The notes beneath the pieces are model-generated. The model saw only the letters and a program-made list of their open reading frames with translations, was not told the origin of the DNA and did not search any database. Of a stretch of DNA of 64,000 bases, positions 31,390-41,500 are shown one piece after another (position 1 is the stretch's first letter; every line of letters starts with the position of its first letter). The DNA lies in NCBI GenBank assembly GCA_032622095.1, contig CP136069.1:13066450-13130449 (forward strand), written 5' to 3'. Source of the DNA: Siphonodentalium dalli. Lineage: Eukaryota; Mollusca; Scaphopoda; Gadilida; Siphonodentaliidae. The position numbers were made by a program, and so were the translations under genes.

Positions 31390-33753
31390 TTAATTCGGAA
31401 CGGGAGCTGATGGAAATCTTATGGTTCGCTCTTCTACATCATTATACAATGATCGAAGTGCGTTGGTGTCTGATATTGTCAGTTTGGATATCTGTCCAAC
31501 ATGTGGATCAAGTGTTTCCAAAACGTTGTCAGTGTCAGACAGAAGCCCAGTTGCGTTGTCTACAGCGTTGACAATTTCGCCCGCTGATTCGGTATCCGTT
31601 ATGTCGGTCAGTTCTCTATCGGGTGATTCGACGACAGCCGATGTTAACTTGTTACAAAGAGCTGCCTCTGCTAGCATGTGGCCACGAATAGCTCTTGAGA
31701 TTGCCTTTCCACTCATCATATGTTGTACTGCATTAGGACCATATATTGTTTCCATTGCCTCTTCCAAACCAGATCCCTTCATCATGGAACCAATGCTTCC
31801 AAGAAAGCTCATCATGACGTGGAATCCCCCGAGTCGGCAAACGACATTCATTGACTTTGATGTAATTATGTCTACTGCCTTTAACCAAAGTGGCTGATCA
31901 AATGTCAAGCATGGGGTTGAAATGCTTTGTTTGATAGCCTGGTTCTGTATGAAAAGTAATGTTGAATAAATACAGGACTCGTCAGACGGATTCAAATCAA
32001 TGATAGGCAAAAACAACACTTCCGGTTTATTGGACGGGCCATTTGGAGACTCGGAGAATATATGTTGCATGTAACCAGACCAATTGGGTCTAGGTTTGCT
32101 CGGGTTACTAAAAAGTCGCCCTGCATGCCAGAGCAAATCTGAATTGATATCTGGTGGCAATGTATATGGGAACTGAAGCTGTAGCAGAGGCTTGTATGTG
32201 ACCATTGAAAGTCCCTTTTCGGGACAACTCATGTATTGGTGAATAGGCACTCCTTTGCCTTTCACAATATCATCAACATTGGATCTTTTTTGTCTTATGA
32301 CTAACTGTTGTCGTGGCTGTAGTGGGGAATCATCGCTTGGAGTACATACAGCAATTATGCCCATTCCATGAAATGTCCCGTGACCATCTAGTGTTGCGAC
32401 ATTATGGTCCACGTTATCTGCAACCCACTGTGTGAACGCCCCTGGGAAATATGAAGCAAGAACACTGTCGCCATCTTCTGTCTGGATTACTGACTGCTTG
32501 TACAACTGAACTTCATCGTAATTAATCGAGAAGCCTAATCGCGATAGTTCCGTTACAAGCCATTTGGACCCAAATATATGGTCCAGCTCGACACCAAGGC
32601 CGAATAAAATCGGTGATATCACTGATCGTGGTCGTGCTGCTTGAATAATAGACTGACCAATACTGATTTGCTTCAATTCTAAAGGAACCAGAACTTTCAA
32701 CAGAGTTAGCAGATGGGCTGGAATCAAGCGTTTACCTCGCTCAACATCAGAAATGTCATCCATGCTAGGGTAAGAATGTACACTGTACTCCATCTCACTC
32801 AATTGAGCTCTGATAATCTTGGCAGCTGCCATTACTATCCTCTCTGCTTCTTCCTCAATGTCATTTTTTTTCTCGGTGTACCACTTATCATTGATTATGA
32901 AGCTGGCCATATTTCTGAAACAAATAACGTTGCTTCGACCGTCCACCTCAGCAAAAACTATGTAGGTTCCATAGTGGTCAAGTAACTTCTCCTTTAGCCA
33001 TTTTATGGAATATACTTCGGACCCACCAGAGAATTCTACCATCTTACTATGAAGTTCACCGAGGGTGTATAATTCGGCACCAGATTCTGACTCAATCCAC
33101 TCACAGACCATTTGAAACCATTGCTGCATTTCATAATCTATTTTCCGACCGGACTGTGGCTTTCGATCCTTTGGTAGTGTGATATCTGTTTTCAACATGA
33201 AACGAGCGAGACAACTGTCATGGTAAACAGCTTCAGCTGCAACGAGATCAATACAACCATGAAGTTTTGTTTGGACAGAAAGAGCCAACGAATCCCCCCT
33301 TTCCGCGCAACACTCTAATAACTTGTCGCGCAGTGGAAGTGTGGTGACACTTCGAACTTGTGTTCTAAGAGGATTTTTTTTATCGAAATGGGCATGTTGT
33401 CCACATATTAAGCAGTCATCTTTGTAATTGAAAGGTAACAGGCTAGATCTGAGTTTTTTTGTCGATGACATCTCAACATTGTCACTAGCACTGCACAACC
33501 CTCTCTTAGAATCTGTAAAATCACGTCTGCATTTTCTATGTACCAACACATTTCCAATAGGACTTTCAATAATGCGACTATTTAAGTAACGCACGAGGTC
33601 CAGCCGACCACGTTTCTCGCCGAAACTAACGAGGGTTAATATGCCTTTCTCCGAAACAGCAACTGACTGCTCTTCATCAAACCCAATACTACATATGACA
33701 CATATGTCAGCCGAAAAATGACTAGTGTCACCTGATGCCAATTCCTCGGACAT
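31390..33753 (-). CDS. N-terminal part of the PIN/CXC protein, Cys/His-rich
   Basis: Starts at ATG 33753 (MSEELASG); the frame is open a further six codons upstream without ATG. 787 codons to TAA. Two zinc-binding-like patterns come first: CVIC (about residue 18) with VHRKCRRDF, then CLICGQHAHF with VYHDSCLARF. A long middle domain of unknown function includes TLDGHGTFHGMGII and SVISPILFGLGVELDH. The C-terminal ~100 residues are acidic and low complexity. Together with the two downstream frames this makes one protein of about 1500 residues, in the usual domain order as I recall it: zinc region, unknown domain, PIN-like, CXC. It is either a chromosomal gene of a multi-copy family or the protein of an undescribed mobile element. 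Function unknown. Confidence 0.75.
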   Translation of the reverse strand: MSEELASGDTSHFSADICVICSIGFDEEQSVAVSEKGILTLVSFGEKRGRLDLVRYLNSRIIESPIGNVLVHRKCRRDFTDSKRGLCSASDNVEMSSTKKLRSSLLPFNYKDDCLICGQHAHFDKKNPLRTQVRSVTTLPLRDKLLECCAERGDSLALSVQTKLHGCIDLVAAEAVYHDSCLARFMLKTDITLPKDRKPQSGRKIDYEMQQWFQMVCEWIESESGAELYTLGELHSKMVEFSGGSEVYSIKWLKEKLLDHYGTYIVFAEVDGRSNVICFRNMASFIINDKWYTEKKNDIEEEAERIVMAAAKIIRAQLSEMEYSVHSYPSMDDISDVERGKRLIPAHLLTLLKVLVPLELKQISIGQSIIQAARPRSVISPILFGLGVELDHIFGSKWLVTELSRLGFSINYDEVQLYKQSVIQTEDGDSVLASYFPGAFTQWVADNVDHNVATLDGHGTFHGMGIIAVCTPSDDSPLQPRQQLVIRQKRSNVDDIVKGKGVPIHQYMSCPEKGLSMVTYKPLLQLQFPYTLPPDINSDLLWHAGRLFSNPSKPRPNWSGYMQHIFSESPNGPSNKPEVLFLPIIDLNPSDESCIYSTLLFIQNQAIKQSISTPCLTFDQPLWLKAVDIITSKSMNVVCRLGGFHVMMSFLGSIGSMMKGSGLEEAMETIYGPNAVQHMMSGKAISRAIRGHMLAEAALCNKLTSAVVESPDRELTDITDTESAGEIVNAVDNATGLLSDTDNVLETLDPHVGQISKLTISDTNALRSLYNDVEERTIRFPSAPVPN

Positions 33754-33771
33754 ATCTATACTAATATACAC

Positions 33772-34463
33772 TTATTAATATAACACTAAAATAAACTATG
33801 ATTAAACTCAAATGATATAAAATGTGATTCTAATAAAACAATGAATTACAACACTCTCACTGAGATAGCCTCATCAGTGAGAATCACAATAATATCGTCT
33901 CTAGCGTGCGTTGACACCGTTAGGTTTCAGCAGGAGACGAAGTTTGACAAAACAATTTAATATAGAGATATTAATACACGTGTTTCGATATGATAATAGC
34001 GCTGCGAAGTAGCTATGCGATGTGAGCGAGAGTTTGACTTGCACGCAAGTGACAAAATGTGTCGATGCTTTGCGGGTGGCGGATGCCTGGCACATTAATA
34101 AAGAGCGTGACGGATGCCTGACACATTAATAAAGAGGGTTTGGATACTCAGTACACAATGCTGCAGTGTTTGGTGTGGCATTTACCATATCACGCATGCA
34201 GATCATAGTTGACGCTCTTTATTAACTCCATGTGTAATAGCCATTCATTGTAATTGCATGGGAGAATCAAAACAAAATAGCTTAAATGTGTCCCCCTTGC
34301 ACAGTTCTCAGGTTCATTATTTCCCAGTCGGATTTATGTGGATTTTGGAATATTCAGGAGATATCTACCACATACCTGCCACAAACTCGGTTCTGAAAAT
34401 ATGTTTTCAAGTTCAGCAGCTGAGTTAACAATTTCTCGCCTTTTATTGGGTCAATGCACATAT
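33772..34463. other. Upstream region of the PIN/CXC gene
   Basis: AT-rich. Contains a two-copy repeat GGATGCCTG.CACATTAATAAAGAG.GTG at 34080-34135. The minus-strand promoter should lie here, but no convincing TATA or initiator was identified. The reverse-oriented Gypsy copy begins at 34464. Confidence 0.35.
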
Positions 34464-35212
34464 TGTGCCAATACGGGTACATATAACTCTTAAGGCTATC
34501 AGAACGGTTTGATTATTTATATATAACAAAGTCAATAATGTTCAATCATCAGTATCTGGGTTTCTCTTCCTGTCGTCTGCTTGGTTGGGATCTTCTTCCG
34601 TCTTCATAGGTTGGATGTATCTGCTTGTCTTCTACTCGGTTGAGATCCGGTTGAGTTTATCTTCCTGTCGTCTCATGTTCTTCTTCCGCCGGCGCATCAG
34701 TGAGATGTTGTTAGGATCACAAGATCATCGTGTTTACCTTGTATCTTCATCCATCCTTCTAGCTGCTTTTCTCTGGCGTCCGAGAATTCGTTGTTACTAT
34801 CGGGTAGCTGGTTAGAACTGTCTTTTTATGTTGGCTTGCTTCTTCCTAAAATACCCAGTGTCTGCTAATGACGGCCATGTGTATTTTCACGGCGCGTCGG
34901 TTCATCGTACTTAGGGTAATTGAGTGATCGTCAGCTCCCCATGGGTCCTATTAACTCTCCTGGTTTCAGTAGCTTTCTAGGCGATACATCTGGTCTTGCT
35001 AATCCTCAAGACCGTGTTCTGTTTACTCCACAAATCATTTCCCTATGTTATTGCATGGACGCTCGCTAATTCGATTTGGTGCTCAGTACTTGCGATCTAG
35101 ATGTGGTCAACAGCGGCGCTGATATGTGTGGTAATCGAGCGCCCCTCTGACTTAGAGATTGCCTATTTTCTTCCCGGGTTGAAAGTTATGTCCCTGTGGT
35201 TGTCTTGGCACA
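34464..35212 (-). repeat. Gypsy LTR (3' LTR of the reverse-oriented copy)
   Basis: 749 bp from TGTGCC to GGCACA, homologous to the LTRs at 52815 and 60687 in reverse orientation. It differs from its partner at 37100-37849 by about three changes (one G indel, A/T and C/T). ATAT at 34460-34463 matches ATAT after 37849, so the original 4-bp target duplication is preserved. Confidence 0.9.
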
Positions 35213-36319
35213 TTACTCCTTCACTTTTTCGATTTAAAGTTGATCTTGAAATCGCAAGTCCAATACGTTGCTGCGCAGCAGGTCGATGATTCGTCGAAGT
35301 GTTTCGCAACAGCGGCATCGGCGATGGATAGCTGGTTCGATGTCGGCCGTCTCCGTGTAGATCGGGTGGTCTGGGCGTCTCTCAGACAACTCCGACCTAC
35401 TGGCTGTGACTCTTTGGGTGTAAAACTATGATTGAAATCGCATGGCGTTGTCGTATTCATTTCGGTCCGGGTCGTTATTTGCTATTGTTGGTTGTGGGTG
35501 GGGTCGGCATTCGGATTAGGGGTCGTCCCAGTTTTCTTGCGCTGGTGGAGCTAGGCACGGAGGTGCGGGCGTAACGTACCCGACCGGTTGCCCATCATCC
35601 TCGCCGAAACCCTCGTCCCACAATCCGTCGTCGTTCCATCCGACGTCGCGGGCGGCCTCGTCCACTTGGTCGTCAGCGTCCTCCTCGTCCTCAGAGCCCG
35701 CCAGGTGTTCCTGTGGTTCGTGAACGCCCTCGTCTAGCCGCCGTCGGCAATTGGCGAAGAATGCTCGCAGTGTCGGTGGGGTCTGAGGCCTTGCTTCGGG
35801 GAGGAGACCGAAACCGTACCCTAGAAGTGGGTCGAGTTCCGCCTGATCGGGCCTGGGCTCTGCCTCGGCTCCGTCGATCGTCTGACTGGTGGAACTATAA
35901 TAATTAGACAGAAAAAGACGCGAACATGCTGCGTGAATAACGCGATTGATTTTCCGGCGTTAAATATCTGATTACGTGTCAGGGGTGTTACTTTCTATTC
36001 AACAGCTGATAATACAATTGCTTAGTATTCGGCAAGTGAGAAATAATTCGAAGGTACGTCTACGTGCCAACGATGTTACTGGTCCAAATACCTCAAATGT
36101 GTACTGCATCAATGCTTATCTACATGCAACTTACGTCGTTATGGCGATTCGTAGATTAAAATTCGGAATACGATGAGAGGAATGCCCAATGTCTATATCT
36201 ATATACATGTGATCGATACTAAGAACAACTCGACAATCGGTACGAACAAAATGTGGAATACATGAATACACAACATAATATATATAAGTGATACTAATCC
36301 AAATCCGCCACAGATGTGG
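35213..36319 (-). pseudogene. Accessory frame 3 region of the reverse Gypsy copy, diverged
   Basis: The polypurine tract and the last ~28 codons (CRCCETLRRIIDLLRSNVLD) match the end of the 173-residue frame at 60144-60665. Upstream in the same frame are TAG and TAA stops, and before them an acidic Asp/Glu-rich stretch (35516-35893, for example GSEDEEDADDQVDEA) that does not resemble the PPPY protein of the complete copy. No ATG was seen. The two copies thus share the C-terminus but have different N-terminal halves, and this one is broken. Confidence 0.55.
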
Positions 36320-36610
36320 TTAGCCTCTGACGGCTATAATTGGATATACATGTAGGCGTTCCTGAGTGTTGTCCCGGAATAGCGCAGACGGCTTTGGTGC
36401 ATCCGTCTCCATTGCTTCGTCGATGGGTTCTTTGAACACGGCATTCGGGATATCCTCAGGTCGCTGGTCTAACTGCTTACTATACATAATGGCTAACCTT
36501 GGTAAATGTCGTTTAACAAATTTCCACCGGAATCGGTGGGTCAAGATAATGAAAATTACTACTGTAACTACGTTACTAGGGCAAAATACCACCCTGGCCA
36601 TCTCTACCAT
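36320..36610 (-). CDS. Small single-pass membrane protein, reverse Gypsy copy
   Basis: 96 codons from ATG to TAG, the same length as the frame at 59387-59677, with five residue differences (M6R, W28R, HQ34-35RH, L55P). The hydrophobic segment at residues 7-24 is preserved, followed by a basic stretch and an acidic tail (EPIDEAMETDAP). The frame is intact although gag and pol are gone from this copy. Confidence 0.6.
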   Translation of the reverse strand: MVEMARVVFCPSNVVTVVIFIILTHRFRWKFVKRHLPRLAIMYSKQLDQRPEDIPNAVFKEPIDEAMETDAPKPSALFRDNTQERLHVYPIIAVRG

Positions 36611-36659
36611 TCATTGGGGTAATACTTTTTCGTTCACTAAGTCAGTCATGAGCATATTT

Positions 36660-37099
36660 TCGATCGTGTTTATTTGAGCGGGGTGCGCTCAAACGTAGTA
36701 ACCCTAAGGGTGGCGGTGTGCACGTCGCCGTGGTGCTCGTTATCTCTCGGTGCGCGATTGCAAAGTTCAAAGCTTTATTTATTAAATCGCCATGCGCACG
36801 TGCCGGGTTTCATGGGGCGCGCGACCTGTCATTGATCCGAACATGACTATTTATTCGCGATTCGGTCTGGGGCGTCGGGCTAACTATTTTCAACATTTAC
36901 GAAGCCAGGTTAGGTTTGCCAATAAGCCAGTTAAGGGTAGGGTCGCATTTCTTCTGTAATGGACCCCAGGTCACTGTTTCGAGCACTCTATTATTATCGC
37001 TGATAGCAGGGCTTGAAACAACGGTTTATCTATTAAGTTGCTGCTCGCTCCATTCATGAGCTGCTTACACTTGCGAGGGGCCGGTACGGGCCTACGATA
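36660..37099 (-). pseudogene. Truncated accessory frame 1 and spacer, reverse Gypsy copy
   Basis: Corresponds to 58899-59340 of the complete element. The C-terminal ~40 residues of the 65-residue frame (PVPAPRKCKQLMNG..ALLSAIIIECSKQ) remain, but its start is deleted. The junction lies only a few bases inside the LTR boundary: the LTR end plus TATC is joined straight to the CCCGTACCGG of accessory frame 1. Primer site, gag, frameshift site and pol are all missing. Confidence 0.8.
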
Positions 37100-37849
37100 T
37101 GTGCCAATACGGGTACATATAACTCTTAAGGCTATCAGAACGGTTTGATTATTTATATATAACAAAGTCAATAATGTTCAATCATCAGTATCTGGGTTTC
37201 TCTTCCTGTCGTCTGCTTGGGTTGGGATCTTCTTCCGTCTTCATAGGTTGGATGTATCTGCTTGTCTTCTACTCGGTTGAGTTCCGGTTGAGTTTATCTT
37301 CCTGTTGTCTCATGTTCTTCTTCCGCCGGCGCATCAGTGAGATGTTGTTAGGATCACAAGATCATCGTGTTTACCTTGTATCTTCATCCATCCTTCTAGC
37401 TGCTTTTCTCTGGCGTCCGAGAATTCGTTGTTACTATCGGGTAGCTGGTTAGAACTGTCTTTTTATGTTGGCTTGCTTCTTCCTAAAATACCCAGTGTCT
37501 GCTAATGACGGCCATGTGTATTTTCACGGCGCGTCGGTTCATCGTACTTAGGGTAATTGAGTGATCGTCAGCTCCCCATGGGTCCTATTAACTCTCCTGG
37601 TTTCAGTAGCTTTCTAGGCGATACATCTGGTCTTGCTAATCCTCAAGACCGTGTTCTGTTTACTCCACAAATCATTTCCCTATGTTATTGCATGGACGCT
37701 CGCTAATTCGATTTGGTGCTCAGTACTTGCGATCTAGATGTGGTCAACAGCGGCGCTGATATGTGTGGTAATCGAGCGCCCCTCTGACTTAGAGATTGCC
37801 TATTTTCTTCCCGGGTTGAAAGTTATGTCCCTGTGGTTGTCTTGGCACA
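37100..37849 (-). repeat. Gypsy LTR (5' LTR of the reverse-oriented copy)
   Basis: About 750 bp, TGTGCC to GGCACA, followed by ATAT at 37850-37853. The near identity to 34464-35212 indicates a fairly recent insertion into the family E repeat that continues to 38556. Confidence 0.9.
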
Positions 37850-38556
37850 ATATACGTAGGGGTTTTCTCTGTTATATTCACAAACTAACCACTCATTTTC
37901 TATGAACATGTTATCAAAATGATTTAAAAGTATTACAAATACCTCATAGTTAATCAATAAATAGTTTTAAGTATTTTATATTTTCCATTTTTTTAACCTG
38001 AAATTTCATGTTTTGGGGGTAGGGTTAATATTTTTCAAATATTTGTACTCTATGTTTAATTAAATTATCCATGTTTCATATTGACGTACTCAGGGCATGA
38101 TTGTGCACATTTTAAGACCATATGCGACACATTCGCTTAACAACTCTTCAAATAATATACAAATTACTCGGACATATTTTTGAAAACGCGACACATTTTT
38201 GCGAACGTGAATGATATCTTCGTCAAAAAAATAATAAAATATTGGGGGAAACTGTCCAATTTTGACTTATTTACAAAGTTCAATATATACTGGATGTAAT
38301 AAATATCAGAGTTACAATAATATAGCAATGTTATCTTGGTACCCAATGTTTGCCAATGAATCGCTCATTAGAAAATCAGCACACATATTTGAAAGGGGAC
38401 CCCTATTTTAAAGTCATGTAGAAAAAATTGCTCAAAGCGGATTTTAGCGGATTTTGGATATATTATTCGGGCGATGTTCCCGCGTCCAATGACATAACAA
38501 TCGCTTCTCTACCAATTTCTTCTAGGTTCACCATTTGTTTCGCCTTCTCCGGCTAT
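37850..38556. repeat. Dispersed repeat family E, copy 2 (inverted)
   Basis: Reverse-complement match to 24403-25130. It is cut on the left by the Gypsy insertion and on the right by the foldback element that starts inside its TATATAGTC end. Confidence 0.7.
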
Positions 38557-38557
38557 A

Positions 38558-41500
38558 TAGTCCAGGAGATATTGGTAGACCTCTGCACCCCCCCCCCCCC
38601 CAGGACTTAACTTCACCCCACTAATTTTCTTCCTTAAGGTCTCCTCTAATTGTTTTCACTTGTTAACAAGAACAAAAAGTGGCCGCAGAGACTCCAGACA
38701 AGATGGCGTCCATCATGGCGGCCATTTTTGTTATATGCACCAGGTCTCTTTGATCGCCGTTATAGTAAAGACGATGTCACATGCGGTCTTGTTTTCCGTT
38801 CGATTCGTTATGGTAATATACAACCCTTACAAATTAGCCAAAAATCCGACACAAAAATCCAATATGGCGGCCAAGATGGCCGCCGAAATGTGAAAATTTG
38901 CTTTTTTTCGGACATTTCACCACCTTTCGTTTGTCTCTGTGGGAAAATATTGGCACCTTGACGCGATTTTATACATTTATCGTCTAGAAGAGTCATTGGC
39001 GAACACACGGGGACCATAATATATATTCCTTGACGGATATTTTTGTCCGATATCACGTTTTCCCAAATGCCGGTATAATCCGGTCAAAGCCAAAACGACG
39101 CTAATAACGCAATGTCTGTTTCGAACCAATGAGTGTTATTGCTATTATTACTCCAGCCATGATTATATATGTGCAGGAGATACTCGGGCTAGGATTCCTC
39201 TTATACCTGAGTTGAGGAATATTCACCCAAATCCAAGATGGCGGCCAAAATGGCCACCAGAAATAGAAAAATCGCCGAAAATCGCTGATTTTAACATCAG
39301 TGAAAGTTATTGTCACGACAACTCCACACCTGCTTCCTATTGTGAGTTGTGAACACTTAGTCGAATAACTGTCCTTATATTGCATCCAAATAAAAGTCCC
39401 CCAAATCCAAAATGGCGCCCACAATGGCCGACAAATTTTGAAAAATCACCGAAATTCCCTCATGTTCACATCATTTGGCATTATTGCCGAGAAAACTCCA
39501 CACATGCTGACAGTTAAGTTGTAAATACTGAGGTGAAGTAATTACCTTGCATTTGATGAAGGAAATTGTTTACCAAATCGAAGATGGCGGCCAAAATGGC
39601 GTCCGAACTTTGAAAACAAGCTTACATTCCTTTACTTTCTTACTATGTGCGTTATTGTTACGCGAATTCTACCCATATGGAATAATGGAACATTGATATG
39701 AAGTATTCATATGGAACATTGATATGAAGTATTCATTTGAGTTTGGCCAACTCTCACAATCAAGATGACTGCCAAACTGGCGGCCAGAAATTGAAAAGAA
39801 GTCGAAATTGTCACATACTAATTTCAACTTTTTGTCATAATATCAATATGTATGCATTGGACGAAACGGTACATAAGCCATCTATTAGTTCCAACATAGG
39901 TCGTCGCCTTCTGGAAGGATGAAAACCCACAATAATCGCGATGTGGCATTTAGAAATCCATTCTCCACTAAGCGCCCATAATGGCCGTAACCGTATATGG
40001 GTGCACCGAATAGTCATATTATGACTTCCAAGATTCAAAACAACAGTACCTGAGCTTATTCTGATTTGCCACATTCAGCATTATCTGGATCAGCATCCGT
40101 CTCATCACATTAATCTATCTCGCTCACTCCAACACAGTTTTCTACACTTCTTGGTAGAAGGGTCCCACTAATCGGAATGTTTCAAACAACACATATGCCG
40201 GTGTCAAGCTCACGTGTTTGTCTCGAAAGCTGGGAATTCTTATCCTTATTCTTGGCGAGCTTCATTCGTGGTAGCTTATGGTATAATTCAGATGCTACAT
40301 ATGGGATCTGAGCGTCATCTTGCGTGATAAACTACAAAGTTATGCGGTCGATGCGTATACTAGCTTTCAGAAGGATCTCTCTATCTGCGTATTTTTCAGA
40401 TTTGGTTATCTAATGTGGATAACAAACTGTACATCTGGTGATCTGCCCATCCAGCCACTTCTCAATATATGGTTCATCAATTCACATATTCACGTACTGA
40501 CGTAGCCGGACAACTGCTGTATATGGCTTCGAATGTTGAAAGCCTAACATTTGACGGATGCCTTTCTGCTAAGGCGTAGAAGACCATAATGCATAATATA
40601 CCCACACTTCTTGACCATGATCAGAAGAACAGTCCTGGTGGCGTCCATCAATCGTCTCACCGTACAGATCCAAGCAGATAATAACAATACACGCGGTGCT
40701 AGTTTGTGGGCATGTGTCATGATCGTGGAAATGAAATTGGACCATGACTGTACCGCCCCTTCTTTGGGTATGTTTTAGATTCAGACATGATCTCATTTGG
40801 CTTTGCTTTCCTTGTATGCTAAGGTTGTATCTTTTAATCCCCCTGGAAGCCGTTCTTAAACGAACCAGACGTGTACCATTGGCTACTACTATATAACCCC
40901 CACCAGACTGGGGTGTAGTCTTCAGGACGATGCATTTTATAGTTACCGATAATATGTCATACTCACGCTGGGTGGTGGTCGGTATGGTTCAAGAAAGTAC
41001 AATGCCATCAACACAAGGGTGAAATGTTCAACGCGAAGAACATCTAGAGGAATGTTACTTTGATGAGATCTTGCATTCAGTTTAACCTACGTTGGGTACA
41101 CCAAGTGATTTATTGGTAACATCACCATTCAAAACCATTGTCCTGCATGGGACATCTTAACTACTATATTCTAAAGTTATATAATATAAAGCTATATGAT
41201 CATAAAGGTCACGTTCACCAACGTCCACATCCATTGCCATCGATACTATAAATTGTTCTTTAAACACACAGTGAAATAAATGCACCACAGTTCCTGACAT
41301 TTTCTTAAATAATACCGTCCACATACTGACACTAACCCTGAGAGATCATAACAACAATGCATACCTTCATTCCATAAAGACATTATCCTTTAGCCCATCC
41401 GACTGGCTAGGATAGTATTATCCAGACAAAATTATACGTCTGGTCATGTTGATTCAGAACGGCCTTGAAACGGATGTGGAAATACAATCTTACCACACCA

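Noticed and set aside
34585-34815. Ser/Leu/Phe-rich frames in the Gypsy LTRs (also 37174, 53211, 61083)
   Set aside because: Present in every LTR on the antisense side and covering promoter sequence; low complexity, no support as a protein.
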